Origin: Cephalopachus bancanus
Taxonomy: Eukaryota > Chordata > Mammalia > Primates > Tarsiidae
Direction of reading: 5' to 3'
NCBI GenBank assembly: GCA_027257055.1
Contig: JAPVLO010000146.1
Span: 2,542,001 to 2,606,000, forward strand
DNA: 64,000 nt
Numbering within the stretch: position 1 is the first letter of the stretch; each line of letters opens with the position of its first letter. This document shows, piece after piece, positions 34,936-45,234 of this stretch. The notes under the pieces were generated by a model, which worked only from the letters and a program-made list of their open reading frames with translations, was not told where the DNA came from and did not search any database. The translations under genes were made by a program, and so were the position numbers.

Positions 34936-35013
34936 TCAGATTTGTAATAGATATTGTAAAACAATATTTTAAAAAGACTTTATTTAATGGCACAGAGTGA
35001 GATGTTTTTATAG
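34936..35013 (+). repeat. 77-bp direct repeat, copy B
   Basis: Second copy of 34265-34341; differs at a few sites including TTGTAATAG for TTGTTATAG and one extra T near the end. Confidence 0.9.
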
Positions 35014-35669
35014 CGAGCAGCCAGACCTTGGTGCAGGCTGATTGGTCACTCTGGCCCTTGGGTGCACAGAGAGCACAAACCTGCTGTTTGAGTTGAAGGG
35101 ATCCATTACTAAGCAGATGATGGGCCAGAAAAGAGAGGAGGAAAATACTGACAATTGAGAAAAATCTAAAAGCAGGGGTTCTCAGAAGCTTAGGGGAAAA
35201 CTAATAAGCAGGTTGTTTGTTTTATGTCATTGTGGGCAAACACAGGCAGTTCTAAATAAATAAATAAATATACAGGATGGTAAAACTGAAGTCTCTTATT
35301 ACACTGCAGAGTGAATTCTTTGATGTATTTAGAAAGAGAGTGAGGTAGGAGTTATTTTACCAATGAATTTCCATTTTGAAAATCATCTCTTGTTAATTTA
35401 TAAAGAGTCCAATTCTTTACTAATGATCTCAGTTCTATTATTAGAAACTAGCTTTTGCAAATGAACTGCATTTCATATTTTTAAAAAGTAGTATATATTT
35501 GAAAAATTAAAATAAAATAATACTCTCAAATTTTATATTTTTTAATTGCATAACTGTGATTTATAGAAGAATCAGTTTAGTGTAGTACTAGCCACTGAAG
35601 AATTAAATGTTGCATAACCTAGTTTGAAAATAAAAAGACCTATAATTCTATTTTGGATTACAGAGTATT
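35014..35669. other. Unassigned DNA
   Basis: Contains an AAATAAATAAATAAATA run at about 35255. No family or gene recognised. Confidence 0.5.
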
Positions 35670-35880
35670 ATAAATACTAGTACCTACTATTTGAATGTTT
35701 ACCATGCAATGAACATTATGTATATTTTTGCTATTTCATTTAATTTTCACAAAAAGCTTATAGGTAGTTATCTCCAACTCAGATCAACAAACCACAGCTT
35801 AGTGAGTCTAAGAAGCTGGTCCAGAATTGCTCAGGTGCTCAGTGAAGAACAAAGATTACAGCTCAATTTGGTCTGACACT
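35670..35880 (-). mobile_element. MIR-like SINE, antisense, diverged
   Basis: GTACCTACTATTTGAATGTT, GCTATTTCATTTAATTTTCA, AGGTAGTTATCTCCAACTCA and CCACAGCTTAGTGAGTCTAA show the antisense MIR order with strong divergence. Confidence 0.55.
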
Positions 35881-36892
35881 GAAACCCCTAAATGAACATT
35901 GGGATCCCTTAATACTGATCCATAAACCTTGGTTTTATTATTTCACAGTCTTACCCAGTTTGGATGATTTGCAGGTCAAATTATCTAGTGATGTGAGGCT
36001 GGTTGATTGAGGAGTTTGAACTCAGTAGGGTATAAAATTATTGGATTCTTTTTCATCACAGCTCTCACTTGCACTCTATGGAATCACCCTGTCCTGTGTT
36101 TTTAATGAAATCTTAGGCAGATTTCATATCTTCCTGGTCATTCTTGCTTATTAAAATTTAGTTCAGTCTATTTTACACATTTCCTACACAATTCAGAATG
36201 TTCCTCTCCCTCACGCTGACCAGATTTGTCATTAGAGGGTAGGATTCTGGAGGAGGCAGTTCTATTTTCCTCTCTCCTCCCTCCACACCCTCAAGTGGCC
36301 CACAGCTTCTTTTTTGATTCTAGCTGTCACACAGTTGGGGGCTGGATGCTAAATCACTCATATGGAGGTTTCTTCTGCCTGGTTCTGACAACTTCAGATT
36401 ATACTTTGTGATGCTGTGTTACATAATATTTTTAGACCATCCAGTCCCTTTCATCACTGAAAAAAAAAGGGGGGCCACCATTTTCTTTGCTCGGTCCCTG
36501 CCAGCAGTTCCTTCTGGCCTACTCCTGAAAGCTCCTGCTGCCCTTCCATTCTGGCCTCTCATGGAGCAGAGGCCTTTTTCTATCTTTCTCTGCCTCACTG
36601 AAGTCCCCTTACCCCTGTGACAAGACTATATCAGCTTATCACCCACTTGTTGAACCACCCAGAAGGGGGGACCTATGTTACTCTCTCAGGTGTCTCTTTT
36701 CATGTTCTGCTCCCCTCTAGCGGCATGAACACCCAGATGCAAACATCCAGACAAGGCCCAAGGCACAGTACTACTTTCTAGAATTCCAACCTCACTTGCC
36801 CTTTGTGGGAAGATAGTGTACCAGTGAAGAGGAAAGGAAAGGGAAGAGGAGGAAAAAGCTTCTCACTCTGCACTCCTCTAGCTCTCCACTCT
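35881..36892. other. Unassigned DNA, G+C-richer from 36190
   Basis: The region 36190-36800 is moderately G+C-rich and pyrimidine-biased (CTCTCCTCCCTCCACACCCT, GTCCCTGCCAGCAGTTCCTT) and looks like an old L1 or LTR untranslated region, but I cannot place it. Open frames 36226-36411 and 36408-36620 have no motif. Confidence 0.4.
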
Positions 36893-37013
36893 GAGGACTA
36901 CTTAGGAGGCTGAGGCAGAAGGATGATCTGAGCCCAGCAGGTCAAGCCTGCAGTGAGTTGGGTTCCTGCCACTAAACTCTTACCTGGGTGATAGAGTAAG
37001 TTGCTGACCAGAC
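36893..37013 (+). mobile_element. Alu right-arm fragment, sense
   Basis: ACTACTTAGGAGGCTGAGGC, TGAGCCCAGCAGGTCAAGCC and CTTACCTGGGTGATAGAGTA follow an Alu right arm. It lacks the left arm and leads directly into a purine microsatellite that probably grew from its A-tail. Confidence 0.85.
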
Positions 37014-37128
37014 TGAAGGAGGGAGAGAAGGAGGGAGGGAGGGAGGAAGGGAAGGAGAGAGGAAGGAAGGGAGGAAGAAGGGAAGGAAAGAAGGAAAGAG
37101 AAGGAAAGAAAGAAAGAAAGAAAGAAAG

Positions 37129-37183
<55 letters not shown>
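37014..37183. repeat. 170-bp pure purine tract, (GGGA)n to (GAAA)n
   Basis: About 170 consecutive purines, starting GAAGGAGGGAGAGAAGG and grading into AAAG units, then ending in GATAAGATAAGATAAAT. The overlapping Lys/Glu/Arg- and Phe/Leu/Ser-rich frames are artefacts. Such mirror-like tracts can form triplex DNA and are prone to slippage. Confidence 0.95.
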
Positions 37184-37185
<2 letters not shown>

Positions 37186-37199
37186 AGATAAGATAAATG

Positions 37200-38109
37200 G
37201 AAGCAGTTCAACAAGGAGGGGTTTTCTTGAGAAGTCTAAACTCAGCATGAACCCAAAGGGATCACTAAGGTGTAAGTTGTACCACAGTAGTTACTTTCCC
37301 TTGATGCAAAGTGCTGGACTTTTGTGTTTGTTACCACTCAGTCCGGACCATTAACCAATCCCTACAGAGAACGGGATGGGAATGGGGCACCCAAGGTGAG
37401 CAGGGCATCAGCAAAATCTGCTACAATAATTCTGCACTACCTCTCACCACTAGTAGCTAATGGAGACATATTACACAACCAAAGGTATGACCAAGGTAGA
37501 TGTCTTGGAATGACATTTAAAAGATCAAGAGATATGGCAGTATTGTTACATCACTCTTTGCTTGGATAAAAATATTTACTCTAGCTGTATCTGATTTTTT
37601 CAGTGTAGATAAACTGATCATTAAAATATTTTATTTCTTAGAAGGACTATTTGAAACATAAGTCAATTAGATTGTAATAAACATGTTTGTATGTTTGTTG
37701 AAGGAAAACCCCCAATTCTATGGCTTTCTCTTCCAACTTAGGCCAAGAGGAGTTCAAATACAAAATGAGTTGTCATGAGTTCAAGGCTGTGCCTTTATAG
37801 CAAACACAATTTTTGCTCAGTAGGGAGAAATCACATGGCAGCTATAAGTGATAATTTATTATTCTTGGCTTTAAATATAATCTGTGGATACACCTTAGAC
37901 ATTATTGCTGGGTATCTTTACTAGACAAGAAAAAATTTAATATGATCATCTTTCTTTAAGACAAATACCCATGTTTATTTAAGGCACCTAACCAAGTCCC
38001 GTTACTATAACTTGAATTCCTGTTATATTAACATTTCAAACTATTTCGTTCAAATAACCATTGAGGTGTAATTATATCACAACAGTATCAATTTTAACAT
38101 GGATTGATA
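37200..38109. other. Unassigned DNA
   Basis: Nothing recognised; an 81-codon frame (37324-37569) has no motif. Confidence 0.5.
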
Positions 38110-38330
38110 ACAAGTCATGTGCCAGTTAATATTCTGTTATATTTGTCATAATTTGATTCTTATAAATATCGTAGGGGATACATACTGTTATCGTTTCTCT
38201 CCAAGAGATGAAGAAACTTGAGGAAACGAAGGCACAGAACACTTCAATCACTTGTCCAAAGTCACATGGTAGGTAGGTAGAGGAATCAATATTTAAATTC
38301 AGGCTGTATGGTTCCAGGGATATGCTCTCA
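38110..38330 (-). mobile_element. MIR SINE, antisense
   Basis: TCATGTGCCAGTTAATATTC, AGAGATGAAGAAACTTGAGG, CACTTGTCCAAAGTCACATG and ATTCAGGCTGTATGGTTCCA are the antisense MIR core and tRNA-related part. Confidence 0.85.
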
Positions 38331-38938
38331 ATATAACAAATATTGAAATATAGGTTTTCAGTATTCATAAATTTTAGTGTCTACTTTTGTCACAATATAT
38401 GTACTGTTTTGACTATTTGTAGATGTTCCACATTAGAAATCTAGAGAAAATCAATAATGCAGTTGACATAAAAACAAATATAGATGATCATAAGATAACT
38501 GAACAAAGACAAGGTATATAGTGGTATTAAAAATGAATGATTCATTATGTAAAAATATTTAATCTTTGATATTGTATAATTTAGCATACATTGTTCTCTA
38601 TTTTTGTTTTTATAGTTGGCTATAACCCTGTATATAATTTGTAAAAAGTTGTCAGAGCATTAAGGTTTGTTTGACTGTAAAATATATCCTTATTCTTTCC
38701 CATATTTTCCAAATTTCTTCTAGAGCCTATATGCACTCTTTCTTAAACACAATACATATGTATAGGTACACACACAATTAAGTACATATGTGCAATCCAA
38801 GTAAACAATGAAGCCTTTGTGGAATACCGGTCTTGGGATGAGGTGGCAGATGCTTCCTTTACCCCATCCTGACCTCAGCTCGACACTTCCCTGAAATTTA
38901 TTAGGTGTCTTTTGGCATCATCCTTTACAAGCTATACT
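38331..38938. other. Unassigned AT-rich DNA
   Basis: Nothing recognised. Confidence 0.5.
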
Positions 38939-38940
38939 CT

Positions 38941-39038
38941 ATCCTTCCTTCCTTCCTTCCTTTCTTCCTTCCTTCCTTTCTTCCTTCCTTCCTTCCTCTC
39001 CATTCCTTCCTCGCTTCCTTTATTTTTTCCTTCCTTCG
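38941..39038. repeat. (TTCC)n microsatellite
   Basis: CCTT units with scattered TTTC, CTCTCCA and TCG interruptions; nearly pure pyrimidine. Confidence 0.95.
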
Positions 39039-41640
39039 TCATCAGTTAGTTGGCTTTTGCTCTACAAACACATGTAAGACCAAGACATACAAGCCACGTT
39101 CCAGGTCCTTAAGGAATAAGCAGCCTAACAACTGAAGGGGCTTAGATGTCTGAGCTTTAAAGAGTTCCTGGGTGCAGTTTATTTGTGTGAAATTTAGACA
39201 AAGCACTTTTGTTTTCTCTTTTGGAAATTGAGATATTTGAATGGTCTCTAAAATCTCCCACCTTTGAAAACAAAAATAATTTCTAGTTTCATAATCTAAG
39301 TCAGAATAAATAGAGAATGAGAAATGTCAGTAAAATAAGTATGTAACTGTAAGGCATGATTAATAAAATGGTTAACAATTTTTTTAATCACTGCAAAAGA
39401 TTAAGCCAAATGCAATTGGTGCAATCAGTAAATTTGAAGTGAAGACAGTAAATGTGCAAAAGTGGACCTATTAAGAATGGACAATAGAGATTTATCTGAA
39501 ATATATATTTTCTGAGCCCTATCACCGGACTATTAGAAATCCTATCCTAATTTCTCACTGGTGTGATTTCACATGCAAGTCAGTCCTATTCTTAGTTTGT
39601 TCTTTTGTCATATAATTCTGAAACAAAACTGAATGATGTTTTTAGATGATTCATAATATCATAGCTCTGCAACCATGTTTTCAAATATTCTTGTACTACC
39701 TTATTCTATGACTATTACTGAGAATATTTTCTGAATAAAAATTGATTTAGAATAATACCTTTATAATGTAATTACAACTGCTTTACTTTTCAGAGCAAAC
39801 TAGATGTTTGCTACTTTCCTTGCATAAAATATATCAACTAAAATATAGACTTTGTTGCATTACCAAATTTGATTGACAAACATAAGTTTTTTTATATGTG
39901 ACATTGGTATTCTATGTATTTATTTATTAGTGAAACTGGTATTCCACATACACATAGTATACAAAGTTAAGCAGTTTTAATTATTTCATGATAAACTGTC
40001 TCTTAAGAGGTATGTTTTACCATTCATGAAAATATTTATATTGCATAAGGTATTTTTATTAGTTTTGAAATAGCCTATTTCTTTACAAAGAGTTCTAGGG
40101 TTTATACACAATTTGAATTTTAATGTCCTCACCTGAAATTTCATCCATTGTTAGCTGGATCTCAAATCAGGGGATTTTAAGAGATCAGTTGCATTTGCTT
40201 TTTTTGGCCAAAGCAAACAATGCCAAGGACCCTGCTTATTAATAATGAAAAGAGACTAAAAACCAGAACACAGATCTTTGTAATTATAAGTTTCACAATA
40301 TTTTTTAATCGTATCATACTGTGTAGTAAGTGTTTAGTTTGAAAATAAAAGTGAATTGAGATTTTTTCCATGATGAGTATAGAAAGGATATTTTAAAGAA
40401 AAGAAAAAGGAGATTCTTCAACGTTACTATAGGCAGGATCTAGGCCTGACTATTGCCGAGACACTCTTCTGTTAGCATGATGACTGAGTTGCTTTTTTTG
40501 TCAAGAAATTAAAAAAATCGACATCAGTCTTCAGAACTCAACCATAAGATTGCTGATGCTGATGACTCCTTACTTTTGTTTTTTTTTTAAAGAATGGTAT
40601 TTCACTGTGTTCAATTCATTTTGCATTCCCAACTCTCTCTTCCCAGCACTGAGCCTTGAGCTGTACCTCTGCACCTCTGCATCCAGATGTTTTCAAGGCC
40701 ATGTTAATGTGCCAGGATTGCCTCTTGGACAAGAGAAACTCGCATGCTAAGTTCCCAAACATTAGACTACATAGGTCTAGTTCCTCATTTTTAAAAAAGT
40801 AATAATGAACCTAGAATGGTGATACCCAGTAATGTGAAAGATTATTATTGTTCAAGTTCCCCTCAAAAGAGATATTCTTCAGGTTGTCACAGCATTCTGG
40901 TCTACTAAATGTACATGTTTCTGTATTCAGCACAAGGACTATCAGCAGAGAGAAACCACGGATGACTCATTAAAAGCCTAGAAGAGTCTCACAGGGGATC
41001 TAACCCTATCTTAATTTTTGAGGGTAAATCCTAGGAACAAATGATGACTTTTATTTAGCTTTGTGCTTCCTTACTCTAAAAACCTTGTTTGCTAATTCTC
41101 TGGCCAGTAATTTACTGTTTTGAGAGTTGAGTGTAATTTAAATAACATTTTCATGGCACTTTAGAAATAAGGAATGATAATTTTAAAATCCTTTAGAAAT
41201 GAAACTAGCTTGTTATATTTTGATCCCTCTGAAAGAAGCATAAGGAGAGATTTATTAACATCGATTTTCCACTTTTGATGCCCTCTGTAGGAGGTGCTAG
41301 TGCAATTCAGATATGTTCCCAAGGCCTCAATTTGAGTGTTCTGCTGAATGACTTATTCAGATGGAAGTGATAGAACTGTTCTTCCTCATCATGTGATAAG
41401 TAAGCTTATTGAGGATTTATGCTAAATGGAGTCCTTGATTATAAAGAGAGTGTTTCAAACTGTTTTTAAGGTTTTGTGTTCATATACAACCATGCTGCTC
41501 AGGTTCCCTGATATCTCTGGTATGGTAAAGAATACATTCATTAGCCACTCAGGAAAGATACATCCCTTCAGAAGGGCCTTTTTCAAGTGGTAGTTTATGT
41601 TTTTACTTACTCCCCCTTCCCCTCCCCCACCCCACCCTTG
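39039..41640. other. Unassigned AT-rich DNA
   Basis: No repeat family or gene recognised over 2.6 kb; a C/T-rich run (ACTCCCCCTTCCCCTCCCCC) is at about 41609-41636. Confidence 0.5.
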
Positions 41641-41918
41641 TTTTTTTGAGTCAGGATCTTATTCAGTCACGCAGGCTAGAATGCAGTGGTGTGAGCATGG
41701 CTCACTGTAAGCTCAAACTCCAGAGCCCAAGCAATCCTTCTACTTAAGCCTCCCAAGTAACTGGGACTGTAGGTGCACACCACCACACCCAACTGTATAT
41801 ATATTTTTTGTAGAGATAGGTTTCACCCTGGCTGGTTTTGAACTTTTGACTTCAAATGATCCTCCTACCTCAGCCTCTCAAAGCACTGGGATTACAGGTG
41901 TGAGTCACCATGGCTGAC
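41641..41918 (-). mobile_element. Old Alu (AluJ-like), antisense
   Basis: TTTTTTGAGTCAGGATCTTA, AGGCTAGAATGCAGTGGTGT, CTCCCAAGTAACTGGGACTG, GTAGAGATAGGTTTCACC and GGGATTACAGGTGTGAGTCA follow an antisense Alu. Flanking ACCCTTG (about 41634 and 41917) may be a short remnant of the target duplication. Confidence 0.9.
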
Positions 41919-43454
41919 CCTTGCTATCTTTAATCATTTAAATATCTTGGTATCATAAAATTGACACTGTTCTCAGAAACCAGTTGGCATGGAACACATT
42001 TGTTATACATATGTAGTCAATTTGCAGTTAAAAATTCTTCTTCAGAGTAGACCACAATGTCCAACTAAGTCAAATTATTAACTTCAAAAATACATTAACG
42101 ATTAGGATTATTATGTCTTTTGCATCTGAGAAAAATATATTACTATTAATAAATCTATAAACTATACATTATCTCTTCAGATGGTATAATGTAGCAGTTG
42201 ATTGTATACTATGTGAGTTTTATCAACAGGGAATCCCCTAATGAAAAAAAATAGCATGATATTAATTACTAGCACCATCTGTGCAAAACAATAGAAAAAA
42301 CAATATTTTAATACAATGACTTCATGCATGTCAGTTATCTTCAACATTAAATGCTGCAGTTTTGTTGATGCAGTTTACCTGTCTATTAATTTAAATAATG
42401 GATGTCCTTACAGAGGTTAGAACTATGAATACATGAATTAAAATGAAATGTAATGAAACATTAAAATAGGTGTAACATGAATCTGATTCATTCTCCAAGA
42501 ATATACCCTGCCTGCATGTATGTATATACAAATTACTGTGCCATCTGCTAGGTTTTTACAGGTTGAGTACAAATTTTCCTTTCACACATGAAAGGCATAT
42601 TGCGGATTCCTTGTAGTGAAAAGATTATTCAGTTGAAAAGGTTGAGACAATTGGTCTAACTAATGCCTGGCAGTGGTCAGACTCACAGAGTACCTTCAAA
42701 AGATAGGGGGCAGGGTTCATCATAAGAAAGATAATTTTCTATTTAAATTTTGAGCTCTCAAGCTAACATTGTGCTAATTATGACAACGGAGGCTGCTCTA
42801 AGCACCAAGGGACCCCCTTTCATCCGTCCTTTTAAACTACTGTAACCTGCCACCTGGTATGGTCTTTTTATATCCACTTTAAGTTCTGGCTTCAGTAAAT
42901 ATTTATTGAAAAAATTAATGAATTATATTCTGGAGAATGGCGAGTAAAGAGGCTTTTCTTAGCTGTCAGTATGTCATCCCTGTAGTTGGCTTGTTTAGGC
43001 AGTTTAGTGTCTCACGCTGCCAAAGTTCTCTTAATAACCAAGGCACAGGCTTCAGAGCCTCAGAGTACATGAGGTATGGCTGGTAATCATTATTGCTAGG
43101 AAACATATGGACAGGCAATAGACTTTTCATTTTGGGAGTCTTTTGTGATAGCCAATTAATCTAAACCTTTCTTTAAATAGCACTGAGCAGTGATAATCAA
43201 ACTCCCTTAGTTTACCACGTTCGACTGTCGCTATAAAGAAGTCTTCAGGTCTTAAGCTCCACCAGCTCCTCAGATAATAAGATTTTCTACTGAGGGTGGA
43301 AGATCCCTGTATTCCATTATGAGTATTTAGCTCTAACTCAGAATTTCCATTTATTGTTTAAAGATGTATCTCATTTGTTTCATTAGACATACTTTGGGAT
43401 GAGCTTTAGGGATCACTTCACTATACAAGGTGGTGTTTTTGGAACATAGTCACT
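41919..43454. other. Unassigned AT-rich DNA
   Basis: A weak L2-type 3' end may lie at about 42890-42925 (TTCAGTAAATATTTATTGAA). The rest is unrecognised. Confidence 0.4.
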
Positions 43455-43615
43455 GGCACCACACTCTTGGGCTCAGTTTTTGAATTTTATAACTGTGTGA
43501 CCTTGGACATAATTTTCAAATCTGTTAACTTCTATTTATGAGGTATAGTCATCGTTGTAAAATGAACATGTTGCTGCTTACCTTTCACTAATTATGTGCC
43601 AGTATAAAGTGAAGA
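43455..43615 (+). mobile_element. MIR-like SINE fragment, sense
   Basis: GGCACCACACTCTTGGGCTC, AACTGTGTGACCTTGGACAT and AATCTGTTAACTTCTATTTA resemble the MIR core CTAGCTGTGTGACCTTGGGC with divergence. Confidence 0.6.
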
Positions 43616-43889
43616 AATATCATGACCATCACTAATTGTTATTTACTGCATATCCATTGAGGCAAAGAAAGTAGCAGATTAAAAAGGATATTGGTCTTAC
43701 AGAAAGAGTACAAACAGGCAATCACAGAATAAACATTAACACAAATATAAATGCAGAGATCCCCAAAGTAATTAGTAGTAAGAAAAAGTAAAATTGGATA
43801 GCACAGGATAATTTTCCCCCCAAATTGTAACATAGTTGAAAGTATGAGGCAGTAGGCACTTTCAGACACCAGAAACTGGTAGGTTCAGT
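43616..43889. other. Unassigned DNA
   Basis: Nothing recognised. Confidence 0.5.
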
Positions 43890-44010
43890 GGCAATCTTTT
43901 TTGGAAAGAAATATAAAAGCTGCTCAAAAATTTAAGTGCATGTGTTTTTTGAACCGAAATTTTGCTTTTAGAAATCTATCCTAAGGTGATTTTTAGCCTT
44001 ATGGGGAACA
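43890..44010 (+). mobile_element. Old L1M ORF2-end fragment
   Basis: GTGGCAATCTTTTTTGG, AAAATTTAAGTGCATGTGTT and GCTTTTAGAAATCTATCCTA follow the old L1M segment that reads TGGCAATA, AAATGCACATACC and CTAGGAATTTATCCTA. Confidence 0.55.
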
Positions 44011-44495
44011 GATGTAGATGTCCCTTCTGACTTCTCTACTCCCTCAAAAAACTATGAAAAAACACTGATACATAATAACAAATACATAATAATCAAGTTC
44101 AAAAATAAAGACATACACATACAAACACACACATGCACATAAGTGAAGAAATCCTCAGTTTCAAAAAAAAAACCCAAAAACTAAATGTCAGCATGAAAAG
44201 TAGGTAATAATAGCCCATGTGGATTTTGACCTAGCTAGCAGCACTGATGTTTTTTATCCCCTCTGATACACAGGATTATCATCCTCTGACTATACATGAC
44301 AACAGGCTGAAACTAAGATTCTGAAATAAAAGTTCTTGCTGAAAGGGGAGCCCTATGAAAAGAAAATCAGAAAACTCTATCAATTGTCCATTCAGAGTAT
44401 TAAAGGACTCTGTCTTCCCAGTGTGTGCAGTAAAAAATAATAACAATAATAATAAAGTCTAATACGAAAGCTTGGAGTGAAATTGACAGTATTAA
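44011..44495. other. Unassigned AT-rich DNA
   Basis: Contains a short CACATACAAACACACACA run near 44117 and an AATAATAACAATAATAATAA run near 44436. Confidence 0.5.
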
Positions 44496-44507
44496 TCATC
44501 TATATTT

Positions 44508-44835
44508 TATTTATTTATTTTTCTGGTGGGGGTACTTTTTTTTTTTTTTTTTTAGTTGGAGTCTCATTCTGTTGCCCAGGCTGAAGTACAGTGGCACACT
44601 CGTGGCCACCTCAGCCACAACCTGCTGGGCTCAGGAAATTTTTCCTCCTCAGCCTTCCAAGTAGCTGGAGCAATAGGTATATGCCACAACACCTGGCTAA
44701 TTTTTTGATTTATTGTAGAGATGAGATCTTGCCAAGTTGCCCAGCCTGGTCTCGAAACCCTGGGCTCAGGTAGTCCTCTCACCTCTGCCTCCCAAAGTGC
44801 TGGGATTACAGGTGTGAGCCAGTGCACCTGACTAG
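44508..44835 (-). mobile_element. Intermediate-age Alu, antisense
   Basis: A TTTATTTA and T(19) tail precedes TAGTTGGAGTCTCATTCTGT, GCACACTCGTGGCCACC, the linker AATTTTTTGATTTATTGTAG and GGGATTACAGGTGTGAGCCA. A 12-bp target duplication TCATCTATATTT flanks it (44496-44507 and 44836-44847). It shares the linker of the young lineage but keeps an AluJ-like left arm, so it appears transitional. Confidence 0.93.
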
Positions 44836-45234
44836 TCATCTATATTTCAAATAGTGGAAGTAGAATTGGAAAATCTCAAAATTTTTTCAAATTTAAGTCT
44901 TCCTTTAGTGATACATTTGTCTTTTCCTTATGAAATTGATAGACACATAACCAGTTATATCTCTTCTTTTTTGGGGGGGGGATAGTAAAGCTGAGAGACA
45001 AACTTTCCACCAAATTATAACAGTTGTAGAGAATTCTGTGATCAGGTTAAGAAATTAGCAGGTCTGAGTCCAGAGATTTTACCTAAATCATTTATGAAAA
45101 CAACCCAATTTCAGAGGAGTTAGTAGATGTGACAAAAATTAGAAGTAGCACCTCAAAAAAGGAGAAAACTAACCAATTTAAAATAAATTATTGAAAAGAA
45201 AAAAAAGCAACGTCTTCACAAGAATACAGGTAAA

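Noticed and set aside
36898..37248. Open frames rich in Phe/Leu/Ser and Lys/Glu/Arg on both strands
   Set aside because: They are translations of a purine microsatellite and its complement; no gene.
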